Shown: positions 27,264 to 36,393, numbered from the stretch's first letter. The stretch: 64,000 nucleotides of DNA from Lutibacter profundi (GCF_001543325.1 NZ_CP013355.1:1952001-2016000); one strand, 5' to 3'. Translations and numbers: made by a program. The notes: generated by a model not told the origin, from the sequence alone.

Positions 27264-28893
27264 AATTAAAAAAGTATTTATTGGATTTTTTGTAGGTGTT
27301 TTTATGTTTATTTTTGTTGGATTTCAATCTGATTTTTTTGAAATAGCAAAACAAATAGATATTTATACAACACTATTTAAAGAGTTAAATATGTATTATG
27401 TTGATGAAATTAATCCTGCAAAACTCACTAATAACGCCATTAATCATATGCTTTCAAACCTTGATCCTTATACTCGGTATTATGATGAGCAAGGGGTTGA
27501 AAGTTCACGTATTGCGTCTGCTGGAGAATATGGAGGTATTGGCGTTATTTCTAGATATGAAAACAACACATTAACAATTCGGGAGGTTTTAAAAAATTCA
27601 CCCGCAGAAAAAGAAGGGGTTAAGCCAGGAGATCTAATTTTAAAAATAAATGATGTTTTTGTTAAAGATTATAAAGAAGAAGGAATTTCTACTTTATTAA
27701 ACGGATTGCCAAACACCAATGTTAAACTTCAAATTGAACGTCAAAATAAAAAAATTGAAATAGAAATCACCAGAAATAAAATTGAAATAAACCCCGTTCC
27801 ATATTTTACAATATTAGCTACTGATGTTGGCTATATTTCTTTTACAAAATTTAATGACAAAGCTGCTTCTGAAGTAAAAAAAGCAATTTTGGAATTGAAG
27901 GAGTTAGGAATGAAAAAATTAATTATAGATGTTAGAGATAACCCTGGAGGTTTACTAAATGAAGCAGTTAAAATCACTAATTTTTTTATTCCTAAAGATA
28001 AAATAGTTGTAACAACCAAGGCAAAAGTTGCTAAATGGAGTACTACATTAAAAACAAGATTAACAGCTTTAGATTTAAATATACCAGTAGTAATTTTAGT
28101 GAATAACCGTTCAGCTTCAGCCTCAGAAATATTAGCAGGATCGTTGCAAGACTATGATAGAGCTGTTATTATTGGAGAACGTTCTTTTGGTAAAGGATTG
28201 GTACAACGTTACAGGAAACTTTCGTATGGTACTCAAATGAAAATAACCATAGCTAAATATTATACACCAAGTGGTAGATGTATTCAAGAGCTAGATTATA
28301 CGAACAGAGATGATAAAGGAAATATCCCAAAGTTTTCAGATGCAGGGAGAAAATTATATAAAACAGAAAAAGGAAGAACGGTTTATGGAGGAGGAGGTAT
28401 TTTACCAGATATTGAAATAAAAAAAATAAAGACAACAGAAACTACAAAAACATTATTAAAATCGAATGCATTTTTTAACTATGCAACTAATTATTTTTAC
28501 AGCCATCCTTCAATAGTAAAACCTTCAAAATTTAATTTAACGGAATCAGACTATTTATTTTTAAAAACATATTTAAATAATCATCAAAGTGAATTTGAAA
28601 CCAAAACAGAAACGGAATTTAAAAAAGCAAAAGAACAAGCAAATTCAGAAAAACTAGCTAAGAATTTAACTAAAAGTTATCAGAATCTTTTAGAAACAAT
28701 ACACGTAGAAAAGTTAAAAGAATTAGACAAGAATAAAGAAGAAATTTTAAATAAATTAACGGAAGAAATAGTAAAACGGTATTACTACAAAGAAGGGGTG
28801 TATATGCAAAAAGTAATATTTGACAAAACGATTTTACAGGCAATTACTATTCTTAACAATACTAAAAGGTACAATTCTATATTAAAAAATTAA
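27256..28893 (+). CDS. S41 family C-terminal processing peptidase
   Basis: A 545-residue protease with an N-terminal membrane anchor or signal sequence (about 7-24), a PDZ domain (about 90-165; AEKEGVKPGDLILKIN) and an S41 catalytic domain containing RSASASEILAGSLQDYDRA with the nucleophile Ser288 and the general base Lys313 in FGKG, spaced 25 residues apart as in Prc/CtpA. These enzymes cleave envelope proteins at their C-termini. A lysine- and glutamate-rich C-terminal extension (about 430-545) follows. The gene overlaps rnpA by 8 bases, which is a common order in flavobacteria. Confidence 0.93.
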   Translation: MNKIKKVFIGFFVGVFMFIFVGFQSDFFEIAKQIDIYTTLFKELNMYYVDEINPAKLTNNAINHMLSNLDPYTRYYDEQGVESSRIASAGEYGGIGVISRYENNTLTIREVLKNSPAEKEGVKPGDLILKINDVFVKDYKEEGISTLLNGLPNTNVKLQIERQNKKIEIEITRNKIEINPVPYFTILATDVGYISFTKFNDKAASEVKKAILELKELGMKKLIIDVRDNPGGLLNEAVKITNFFIPKDKIVVTTKAKVAKWSTTLKTRLTALDLNIPVVILVNNRSASASEILAGSLQDYDRAVIIGERSFGKGLVQRYRKLSYGTQMKITIAKYYTPSGRCIQELDYTNRDDKGNIPKFSDAGRKLYKTEKGRTVYGGGGILPDIEIKKIKTTETTKTLLKSNAFFNYATNYFYSHPSIVKPSKFNLTESDYLFLKTYLNNHQSEFETKTETEFKKAKEQANSEKLAKNLTKSYQNLLETIHVEKLKELDKNKEEILNKLTEEIVKRYYYKEGVYMQKVIFDKTILQAITILNNTKRYNSILKN

Positions 28894-28932
28894 AATTATA
28901 GTTTTTGAAATATACAACAAACAGATAAATTG

Positions 28933-28940
28933 TATCTTTG
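28933..28940 (+). promoter_or_regulatory. -7 box (TATCTTTG) upstream of the DUF6909-like gene
   Basis: A perfect TAnnTTTG box, 17 bases before the ATG at 28958, shows that this gene has its own promoter despite being close to the S41 peptidase gene. Confidence 0.55.
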
Positions 28941-28957
28941 CATTCCAAAATTACACT

Positions 28958-30646
28958 ATGTCACATTCAAAAATAAAAGGGAGAACAAGAGCTCAGGAAT
29001 CATCAAATGCAATAGAGCGTTTGTATATTTCAATGCGCCATTTATTTAGTAGAGGTTTTTACAAACCAATGGGTATATCTGGTGATGCATTGCGAGAATC
29101 TTTGTTATTACTTAGGCCTGAAATATACGGTTCAATAGCTGAAGAAAAAGTAGAGTTAAGTGGTTTAGTATATGTTATTGAAAGGCTTCCTGCAGGGATA
29201 GAAGAATGTCAATTTGTTAATTTAACTGCAGATGAAGGATATTCAAATTCTCACTTTAAGCCAATTGTTCCGCCAAAAAGAAGAAGGAATTGTTTTAGAA
29301 TAGATAAAGATCAAATGAATATTGAGGTAACTAGAGGTAGATCAGAAATTTATGATATTTTAACACACCTTACCTTTTTATTTATAGAATCTCACAAAAT
29401 AGCATATAAAGTACTTATTAATGAAGGAAATTCTACAATAAGAGAGTGGAAAAAAATAGAAGATGTTGTTTTAAATAATAAAAAACTATCAAGAGACGAG
29501 AGAGATGTTATGTTGGCGCATATGGCCAATGTTTTAGGTAGAACTTTTGAAGAAGTACAACGTGTTCATACAGAATTAAGTGAAAAAAATAATCCAGATC
29601 GTTTTTTTCAAATTATATATTGGTTGGGCAACCTAGCAATTAATGAAAAAGTTCATAATTTAAAAAGAGCTATTACTTTTAGCCCAGTACTACGAGAAGG
29701 TATAGGCCATCATATTTACGGAGAAATATGGGCAAACAATATAAAAGATATTTTAAATAATAAAAACTTATTAGAGCGCCCAATTCATATTATTAGTGCA
29801 AATATGCATAGTGTAATGAATTCTATTTATGCACCAATTGTATTGCCAAAACAAATTAAAGACAATAATATAATATCACTATTTGAGTTATTAAGTAATG
29901 ATGATAATGAAGACTTAAGGAAACAGGTAATGGACTATGCTGCTAAAAATGGGCTTACCTATGTTAAGGACACTTCAGGAACAAACATAAATGTCCAAAT
30001 TATTGATACTGAAATGATTGATATTAGTAAAACTCAATATACAATTAGCAATACTGAAGAAGGTAAAGTAAAACCAGTTTTAATTGTTATGGATTATGCC
30101 TTTGGTGAGCAGGCTTATGAAACTATGGATGAACTTTTAAAGCCCTATTTATGTGATAAAAACATCAAGCATCATTTAAATGTAGAATCTATTTCTATTA
30201 TGGGAAAAGCAGGTATTTTAGATGGCGAAAAGGGCGATATAATGATACCATCATCTCATATTTTTGAAGGAACAGCAGATAATTATCCACTTAAAAATCA
30301 ACTAAAGAAACAAATGTTTGAAGGTCTTGGGCTTGGAGTTTATACAGGAGCAATGGTTACTGTTTTAGGAACTTCACTTCAAAATAAAGATATCTTAAAA
30401 TTCTTTCATGATTCTACTTGGAATGTTACTGGACTTGAAATGGAAGGAGCGCATTATCAAAAAGCAATACAAGCAGCATCTAAAATTAGAGGAAATATTT
30501 CTAAAAAAGTAAAAGTAAGATATGCATATTACGCATCAGACAATCCATTAAAAACAGGAAGCACCTTAGCATCAGGAGGTTTAGGAACCACAGGTGTATT
30601 GCCAACGTATGTAATAACTCAAAAAATATTAGAACAAATATTTTAG
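28958..30646 (+). CDS. Conserved Bacteroidota protein, DUF6909-like, with a nucleoside-phosphorylase-like C-terminus
   Basis: A 562-residue soluble protein with no signal peptide. The name DUF6909 is from memory of Bacteroidota annotations; I assign no function. The N-terminal ~330 residues are mostly helical. The C-terminal part (about 370-560) has elements reminiscent of the purine nucleoside phosphorylase fold: SIMGKAGILDGEKGDIMIPSS (positions about 407-427), GLEMEGAHY (about 500) and RYAYYASDNPL near the end, resembling the G-x-G, MEGA and SD motifs of that family. The last base of its stop overlaps the GTG of the sugar transferase gene. Confidence 0.7.
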   Translation: MSHSKIKGRTRAQESSNAIERLYISMRHLFSRGFYKPMGISGDALRESLLLLRPEIYGSIAEEKVELSGLVYVIERLPAGIEECQFVNLTADEGYSNSHFKPIVPPKRRRNCFRIDKDQMNIEVTRGRSEIYDILTHLTFLFIESHKIAYKVLINEGNSTIREWKKIEDVVLNNKKLSRDERDVMLAHMANVLGRTFEEVQRVHTELSEKNNPDRFFQIIYWLGNLAINEKVHNLKRAITFSPVLREGIGHHIYGEIWANNIKDILNNKNLLERPIHIISANMHSVMNSIYAPIVLPKQIKDNNIISLFELLSNDDNEDLRKQVMDYAAKNGLTYVKDTSGTNINVQIIDTEMIDISKTQYTISNTEEGKVKPVLIVMDYAFGEQAYETMDELLKPYLCDKNIKHHLNVESISIMGKAGILDGEKGDIMIPSSHIFEGTADNYPLKNQLKKQMFEGLGLGVYTGAMVTVLGTSLQNKDILKFFHDSTWNVTGLEMEGAHYQKAIQAASKIRGNISKKVKVRYAYYASDNPLKTGSTLASGGLGTTGVLPTYVITQKILEQIF

Positions 30647-31251
30647 TGGTTTTAATTGAAAAAAAAAGATACATATTTCCAAAAACAATTTTTGATATTA
30701 TTTTTTCAATTTTAGTCATTGTTTTTATTTTAAGTTGGCTTATACCAATTGTAGCCTTATTAATTTTTTTAGAATCAAAAGAGAAGACTTTTTTTACTCA
30801 AAAAAGAGTTGGAAAAAACGGGAAAACTTTTAATATATTGAAGTTTAAAAGTATGAAAGGAACCCCACCTGAAAATGACCCACTATTATCTAAGGATGAA
30901 GCAGCTCGTATCACTAAATTTGGTAAATTTATACGGAAATATAGAATTGATGAATTCCCCCAATTTATAAATGTTTTAAAAGGTGAAATGAGTATTGTTG
31001 GTCCTAGACCAGAGCGTCACGTATTTTTAGATGAAATAATGAAACATATCCCAAAATACAAGAAAATGCAAAACTTAAAACCAGGGATTACATCACTTGG
31101 TCAAATAAAATATGGTTATGCAGATAATTTGGATCAAATGTTAAAAAGGGCGAGATATGATTTGGTTTATTTAGATAATTTATCTTTTGTAACAGATATT
31201 AAAATAATTTTGAGTACTATTATTATAGTAATAAAGGGAAAAGGCAGGTAA
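30646..31251 (+). CDS. Bacterial sugar transferase (phosphoglycosyl transferase)
   Basis: A 201-residue membrane-associated enzyme of the WcaJ/PglC type that transfers a sugar phosphate to undecaprenyl phosphate, starting a surface glycan. It has an N-terminal hydrophobic hairpin (about 15-45), a KRVGKNGKTFNILKFKSM segment, the catalytic Asp-Glu in RIDEFPQF and the conserved MSIVGPRPE. It lacks the extra N-terminal transmembrane domain of WcaJ, so it is the short form. The start is GTG, overlapping the preceding stop codon by one base; there is no in-frame ATG before residue 60. purD follows after 14 bases. Confidence 0.9.
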   Translation: MVLIEKKRYIFPKTIFDIIFSILVIVFILSWLIPIVALLIFLESKEKTFFTQKRVGKNGKTFNILKFKSMKGTPPENDPLLSKDEAARITKFGKFIRKYRIDEFPQFINVLKGEMSIVGPRPERHVFLDEIMKHIPKYKKMQNLKPGITSLGQIKYGYADNLDQMLKRARYDLVYLDNLSFVTDIKIILSTIIIVIKGKGR

Positions 31252-31265
31252 AATTAAAGAAGATT

Positions 31266-32537
31266 ATGAATGTATTAATTTTAGGATCAGGAGGAAGAGA
31301 GCATGCTTTTGCATGGAAAATAGCACAAAGTAACCTATTAAATAAGTTGTTTATTGCTCCTGGAAATGCGGGGACAAAAAAGTTAGGGGTTAATTTAGAT
31401 TTAAACCCAACCAATTTTGAAGCTATAAAACAAGTAGTTTTAAAAAATAATATTAAATTGGTTGTTGTGGGGCCTGAAAATCCGTTGGTAAAAGGAATAC
31501 ACAACTTTTTTTTGAATGATGCTAACTTAAAAAATGTTGCTGTAATTGGCCCTCAAAAAGAAGCTGCTCAATTAGAAGGAAGTAAAGAGTTTGCCAAAGA
31601 ATTTATGGTACGACATAAAATTCCTACAGCAGCATATAAAAGTTTTACCAATAAAAATTTAGAAGAAGGTTATTTATTTTTAGAAACTCTAAATTCTCCG
31701 TATGTTTTAAAAGCCGATGGTTTAGCAGCTGGTAAGGGAGTATTGATTTTAGAAGACTTGCAAGAAGCTAAAAATGAACTTAAAGAAATGTTAACCAATC
31801 AAAAATTTGGAACTGCAAGCAATAAAGTTGTTATCGAAGAATTTTTAGATGGTATAGAATTGAGTTGTTTTATTTTAACTGATGGCAAAAGTTATGTTAA
31901 TTTACCAAACGCAAAAGATTACAAACGTATTGGAGAAGGCGATATAGGTTTAAATACTGGCGGCATGGGAGCCATTTCTCCAGTTCCATTTGCAAACACT
32001 TCATTTATGCAAATTATTGAAGACCAAATTATTAAGCCAACAGTGAAAGGCTTACAAAAAGATAATTTAACATACAAAGGTTTTATATTTTTTGGAATTA
32101 TTAAAGTTGGAGATGAGCCAAAAGTAATAGAATACAATTGTCGTATGGGTGACCCAGAAACAGAAGTTGTTATTCCTCGTATTAAAAGTGATTTTTTAGA
32201 GCTATTAATAGCTACAGGAAATAATAAACTACACACCAAAACTATTGAATTTAAAAAAGAAAGTGCCGCTACTGTAATGTTGGTTTCTGGAGGGTATCCT
32301 GAGTCTTATGAAAAAGGAAAAATTATTGAAGGAATTGATGCAATTGAAAATTCAATTGTTTTCCAAGCAGGAACAACTACAAATAATAATAAAATTGTAA
32401 CAAATGGAGGTAGGGTACTTACAATTACCTCTTATGGTTCTAATTTTAAAGAAGCATTGAAAAAATCATATCAAAATATAAAAAAAATAAGTTTTGATAA
32501 TATGAATTACAGAAAAGATATTGGTTTTGACTTGTAA
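31266..32537 (+). CDS. purD: Phosphoribosylamine--glycine ligase
   Basis: A 423-residue ATP-grasp enzyme of purine synthesis (GAR synthetase). It has the N-terminal MNVLILGSGGREHAFAWK, the ATP-grasp segment YVLKADGLAAGKGVLI, the metal-binding EYNCRMGDPETE and the C-terminal domain (ATVMLVSGGYPESYEKG). Length and motifs are normal. It lies between a glycan-initiating transferase and a glycosyltransferase and ends immediately before the latter in the same reading frame. Confidence 0.96.
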   Translation: MNVLILGSGGREHAFAWKIAQSNLLNKLFIAPGNAGTKKLGVNLDLNPTNFEAIKQVVLKNNIKLVVVGPENPLVKGIHNFFLNDANLKNVAVIGPQKEAAQLEGSKEFAKEFMVRHKIPTAAYKSFTNKNLEEGYLFLETLNSPYVLKADGLAAGKGVLILEDLQEAKNELKEMLTNQKFGTASNKVVIEEFLDGIELSCFILTDGKSYVNLPNAKDYKRIGEGDIGLNTGGMGAISPVPFANTSFMQIIEDQIIKPTVKGLQKDNLTYKGFIFFGIIKVGDEPKVIEYNCRMGDPETEVVIPRIKSDFLELLIATGNNKLHTKTIEFKKESAATVMLVSGGYPESYEKGKIIEGIDAIENSIVFQAGTTTNNNKIVTNGGRVLTITSYGSNFKEALKKSYQNIKKISFDNMNYRKDIGFDL

Positions 32538-33584
32538 AAAAAAATTCTTGTTGCGCCATTAAATTGGGGTTTAGGTCATGCTACTCGTTGTATACCTATT
32601 ATTAATGCTTTAATTAAAGCTAAATACGAACCCATTTTAGCAAGTGATGGAGGTGCTTTACTATTACTTCAAAAAGAATTTCCTTCATTAAAAAGTTATG
32701 TACTGCCTTCCTATAATATTAAGTATTCTAATAAAGGGAAAAACTTACTAATTAAGTTATTTTTAAGTATTCCTTCAGTAATTTCAGCAGTTAAAAAAGA
32801 ACGAAAAACAGTTAATTTATTAATTGAAACAGAAGGTATTACTGGAATTATTTCAGATAATAGATTTGGAGTTGTAAGCTATAAAATACCTTCGGTATAT
32901 ATAACTCATCAACTACGAGTATTATCAGGATTAACTACTTTTTTTACTTCAAAAATACATCAAAAAATAATTGAGCAATTTAATGAATGTTGGATTCCAG
33001 ATATTGAAAATAAATTTAATTTTTCAGGTGATTTAGGACATATAGACAATCAAAATATTAATATTAAGTACGTAGGGTTATTAAGTAGATTTAAAAAGGA
33101 AAATTTAGCTATTAAATACGACTTATTAGTTTTGCTGTCTGGTCCAGAACCTCAACGAACATTGTTAGAAGTAAAACTATTATTAGAATTAAAAAGTTAT
33201 AAGGGGAATATACTTTTTGTTAGAGGAACATTATTAAATTTAGCTAAAATAACCAAACCAGCGAATTTTAAAGTAATTAATTATTTACTATCAGAAGAAT
33301 TAGAAGAGGTTATTAACCAAAGCAAGGTAATATTAGCACGTTCAGGGTATTCAACAATTATGGATTTGGCAGTTTTAGGTAAAAAAGCTTTTTTTATTCC
33401 TACTCCCGGTCAATTTGAACAGGAATATTTAGCCAATATTTTAAATCAAAAATTAATAGCACCCTTTGTTACACAAGAAGAATTTACAATTGAACACTTA
33501 AAGAGGTTAGATGAATTTTCGGGATTTCAGCTACAGAAAATAACTTTTAAGTTAGATTTTTTCAAGCTTTTCGAGGGTAAATGA
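32538..33584 (+). CDS. MurG-like glycosyltransferase without a canonical start codon
   Basis: An open frame of 348 codons begins right after the purD stop, in the same frame. It translates as KKILVAPLNWGLGHATRCI..., the normal N-terminus of a GT28/MurG-like family common in flavobacteria, and continues to LLVLLSGPEPQRT, SKVILARSGYSTIMDLA and PTPGQFEQEYLA, the UDP-sugar-binding half. Yet no ATG, GTG or TTG occurs in frame before 33132, inside the protein. The preceding codon is the purD TAA, within a run of nine A residues (32536-32544). Possible explanations are an ATT start (32544), an indel in the A-run, or stop readthrough. It overlaps the convergent kinase gene by 33 bases. Donor and acceptor are unknown. 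Confidence 0.75.
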   Translation, partial: KKILVAPLNWGLGHATRCIPIINALIKAKYEPILASDGGALLLLQKEFPSLKSYVLPSYNIKYSNKGKNLLIKLFLSIPSVISAVKKERKTVNLLIETEGITGIISDNRFGVVSYKIPSVYITHQLRVLSGLTTFFTSKIHQKIIEQFNECWIPDIENKFNFSGDLGHIDNQNINIKYVGLLSRFKKENLAIKYDLLVLLSGPEPQRTLLEVKLLLELKSYKGNILFVRGTLLNLAKITKPANFKVINYLLSEELEEVINQSKVILARSGYSTIMDLAVLGKKAFFIPTPGQFEQEYLANILNQKLIAPFVTQEEFTIEHLKRLDEFSGFQLQKITFKLDFFKLFEGK

Positions 33585-34601
33585 AAATTCAGAACCTTTT
33601 TTAAATTTACTTTTAACAAAAATCTGTTCGTTATGAGCTTCAATAATATGCTTAACTATTGAAAGCCCTAAGCCAGATCCTCCTTGTTCTCTAGATCTAC
33701 TTTGATCTACTCTGTAAAAACGCTCAAAGAGTCTTGCTCTATGCTCTTTTTTTATACCCTCTCCATTATCGGTAATTTTTACAATAATTTTATCTTTTTT
33801 AAAATGTTCTACACTTACTAAAGTAACACCATTAATTTTTCCATATTTTATTGAATTAACCAATAGGTTTGTTAGCACTTGTTCAATACGTTTAATATCG
33901 CCTATAACCATTATGGGGTATTCATAATGTTTATCAAAAAATAAAGAAATATTTCTTTTTTTAGCTTTCATTTCAAGTAAGTCAAACACATTTTGAATTA
34001 ACTCAATAATGTTAAAAGATTGTTTGTTTAAATCTAAATCTGCCGATTCTAATTTAGAAATCAAGTCTAAATCTCTTACTATTTCAATAAGCCTATCAAC
34101 ACCTTTGTTGGCTCTTTCTAAGTATTTTTGACTAATTTTTTTATCGTTTATTGCACCATCAGCTAATGTTAACAAGTAACCTTGGACAGTAAATAAAGGT
34201 GTTTTTAACTCGTGAGAAATATTTCCTAAGAATTCACGGCGATAACCTTCGCGAAGAGTTAAACTTCTAATTTGTTGTTGTTTTAATTCAGCAAATTTTT
34301 GCACTTCCTTTGAAAGTGTTTCAACATCTGAAGTAATAGGTGTTTTGTTAAAATCAGAAGAGTCTAAAAGAGATACGCTATTATATATTTTTTTTATACG
34401 TTGAAAAATAAATTTTTCAAGTCTGTATTGTATTATTAGAAAAGTAAATACGAAAACAACAACTAAATAGAATAATATGTATGTTGGTTTAATTAAAATA
34501 TTAGAAAATGAATAGGTAAGTATAAAGAGAATTATCGAAGTGAAAAAAGTGATGTAAAATGATGACCAAAAAGCAAATGTATATGTTTTTTTAATTTTCA
34601 T
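33552..34601 (-). CDS. PhoR-like sensor histidine kinase
   Basis: A 349-residue kinase with two N-terminal membrane helices (about 12-33 and 40-60) and almost no periplasmic loop. The HisKA domain has the phospho-acceptor in GNISHELKTPL (His130), and the HATPase domain has NLLVNSIKYG, ITDNGEGI and GGSGLGLSIV. Together with the upstream PhoB-like regulator it forms a PhoR/PhoB-type pair, overlapping by 11 bases. The ATG at 34601 is preferred over a TTG one codon upstream. Phosphate sensing is inferred from general similarity. Confidence 0.92.
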   Translation of the reverse strand: MKIKKTYTFAFWSSFYITFFTSIILFILTYSFSNILIKPTYILFYLVVVFVFTFLIIQYRLEKFIFQRIKKIYNSVSLLDSSDFNKTPITSDVETLSKEVQKFAELKQQQIRSLTLREGYRREFLGNISHELKTPLFTVQGYLLTLADGAINDKKISQKYLERANKGVDRLIEIVRDLDLISKLESADLDLNKQSFNIIELIQNVFDLLEMKAKKRNISLFFDKHYEYPIMVIGDIKRIEQVLTNLLVNSIKYGKINGVTLVSVEHFKKDKIIVKITDNGEGIKKEHRARLFERFYRVDQSRSREQGGSGLGLSIVKHIIEAHNEQIFVKSKFKKGSEFSFTLEKLEKI

Positions 34602-35292
34602 CAATTACAAATTTATACCCAACTCCTTTTACAGTTTTAAAATAATTATCACCTATTTTTTCACGTAGTTTTCTTATATGTACATCTATAGTTCTTCCGC
34701 CAACCACAACTTCATTTCCCCAAACACGATCTAAAATATCATCACGCTTAAACACCTTATCTGGTTTTGAAGCTAATAATGAAAACAATTCAAATTCTTT
34801 TCTTGGCAGCGAAAGTTTTTTACCGTCTTTAATTACCACATATTCTTCTCTGTCAATAATAATACTACCAACACTTACTTTATTATTTAAAGAAACAGGA
34901 GTTTTATTTAAATTAATTCGGCGTAACAAAGCGTTAATTTTACTCACTAATAGCTTTGGTTTTATTGGTTTTGTAATATAGTCATCTGCTCCAACATTAA
35001 AACCAGCTACTTGCGAATAATCTTCTCCTCGTGCTGTAAAAAATGTAATTAGAATATTTTCTAACCCTTTAGTATTTCTTATTTTTTCACAAGCCTCAAT
35101 ACCATCCATTTCTGGCATCATTATATCTAAAATTATTAAATGAGGAATTACTTTTTTAGCAATTTCAACGGCTTCAACACCATTTTTAGCTGTAAAAATT
35201 TGATAACCTTCATTTTTTAAATTGTACCCAACAATTTCTAAAATATCTGGTTCGTCATCAACTAATAATATTTTGATTTCAGAGTTTTTCAT
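34591..35292 (-). CDS. PhoB/OmpR-family response regulator
   Basis: A 233-residue regulator. The receiver domain has D12-D13, the phospho-acceptor D56 in ILDIMMPEMDG and the lysine in YITKPIKPK. The C-terminal winged-helix DNA-binding domain (about 135-233) contains VWGNEVVVGGRTIDVHIRKLR and VKGVGYKF. OmpR/PhoB proteins bind tandem 11-base direct repeats, and five T(A/T)AC units with that period lie 76 bases upstream of its start codon. It is translated before the kinase gene and divergent from the lamin-tail gene. Confidence 0.94.
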   Translation of the reverse strand: MKNSEIKILLVDDEPDILEIVGYNLKNEGYQIFTAKNGVEAVEIAKKVIPHLIILDIMMPEMDGIEACEKIRNTKGLENILITFFTARGEDYSQVAGFNVGADDYITKPIKPKLLVSKINALLRRINLNKTPVSLNNKVSVGSIIIDREEYVVIKDGKKLSLPRKEFELFSLLASKPDKVFKRDDILDRVWGNEVVVGGRTIDVHIRKLREKIGDNYFKTVKGVGYKFVIDEN

Positions 35293-35367
35293 TTAGAATA
35301 AATATAATATTCAAAAGTACACATAAAAAATGATTTCTAGTTAAAGTTAGTAAATTTCAGGTATTTA

Positions 35368-35422
35368 TAACAATTTAATAACTCTAACATTACAATTTTA
35401 TAACCCTAATCTTACAGTCTGT
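35368..35422. promoter_or_regulatory. Array of five 11-base direct repeats (Pho-box-like)
   Basis: T(A/T)AC occurs at 35368 (TAAC), 35379 (TAAC), 35390 (TTAC), 35401 (TAAC) and 35412 (TTAC), exactly 11 bases apart. The 16-mer at 35379 recurs 22 bases on with 13 matches. Units followed by A read TNACA, close to the TTAACA repeats of Bacillus PhoP and in the 11-base spacing of E. coli PhoB sites. It sits between the PhoB-like gene and the lamin-tail gene. Binding by that regulator is inferred. Confidence 0.5.
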
Positions 35423-35549
35423 TAGTTGTTTTATGCGTTTTGTTAAGTTAATACAATATTTGGTTTACATTTACGTTAATGGCGTTTTTTTAGCAATTTT
35501 TTTATTTATTTTTGATAAAAATTAATCGAAACTACTAATAAATAAAACT

Positions 35550-36341
35550 ATGAAAAAAAACTATTTTCTTTTAGTCATGTTTTTTATGACCACATTTTGT
35601 TATACACAAACAATTTTTATTAATGAGATTCATTATGATAATACTGGTGCAGATGTAGATGAAGGATTTGAAATTTCAGGGCCTGCAGGCACTGATTTAA
35701 ATGGGTATACGGTTGAACTGTATAATGGAAATGGAGGAGGCTCTTACGATACAGTTAATTTATCGGGAATTATACCAAACCAGCAAAATAATTTAGGGAC
35801 GCTTTGGTTTTCCGTTACTATATTGCAAAATGGATCACCTGATGGATTGGCACTAATAGATAGTGATGGAACAACAGTAATTCAATTTCTAAGTTATGAA
35901 GGTGTTATTACCGCAACTGATGGCCCTGCAAACGGCATGTCATCAACTGATATTGGAGTTTCGGAGGGTAGTTCTACCGCTATAGGAGAATCTTTACAAT
36001 TGATTGGGGAAGGATCTCAATATTCTGATTTTACTTGGACTGGCCCAATTGCTGCAACTAATGGTCTAGTAAATACAGGGCAAACATTACCTGTTACTAG
36101 AAACCAAATAATTGGTTTTGCAATGTATCCAAACCCAGTAAGTGACGGTAAATTTGTTATTTCTTCAAATAGCGGAGAAAATAAACAAATTGAAATTTAT
36201 TCTATGATAGGTAAACGAGTGTATACCAAAACAGTTAAAGCTAATGAAATTATTGATATTGTTAATTTAAATTCAGGAATTTATTTGCTACGAGTTCAAG
36301 AAAATAATAAAATTGCTACTCGTAAATTAATAGTTAACTAA
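35550..36341 (+). CDS. T9SS-exported lamin-tail-domain protein
   Basis: A 263-residue secreted protein: signal peptide (about 1-20), a lamin-tail (LTD) domain (about 21-165, starting TIFINEIHYDNTGADVDEGFE), and a T9SS type A sorting domain (about 190-263; AMYPNPVSDGKFVI, ending ATRKLIVN). The N-terminal part resembles the leading LTD domain of large extracellular nucleases of the ExeM/NucH type, but here no nuclease domain follows. It could bind DNA or other polymers at the surface. A downstream terminator closes it as a single gene. Its upstream region holds the 11-base repeat array, so PhoB-type control is plausible. Confidence 0.85.
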   Translation: MKKNYFLLVMFFMTTFCYTQTIFINEIHYDNTGADVDEGFEISGPAGTDLNGYTVELYNGNGGGSYDTVNLSGIIPNQQNNLGTLWFSVTILQNGSPDGLALIDSDGTTVIQFLSYEGVITATDGPANGMSSTDIGVSEGSSTAIGESLQLIGEGSQYSDFTWTGPIAATNGLVNTGQTLPVTRNQIIGFAMYPNPVSDGKFVISSNSGENKQIEIYSMIGKRVYTKTVKANEIIDIVNLNSGIYLLRVQENNKIATRKLIVN

Positions 36342-36366
36342 CTAAATTACAACATATTTTCAAGGA

Positions 36367-36393
36367 GCATCTCAATTTTGAGATGCTTTTTTT
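36367..36393 (+). terminator. Intrinsic terminator of the lamin-tail gene
   Basis: A perfect 8-base stem (GCATCTCA at 36367-36374 with TGAGATGC at 36379-36386), a 4-base loop and seven T residues. Confidence 0.88.
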
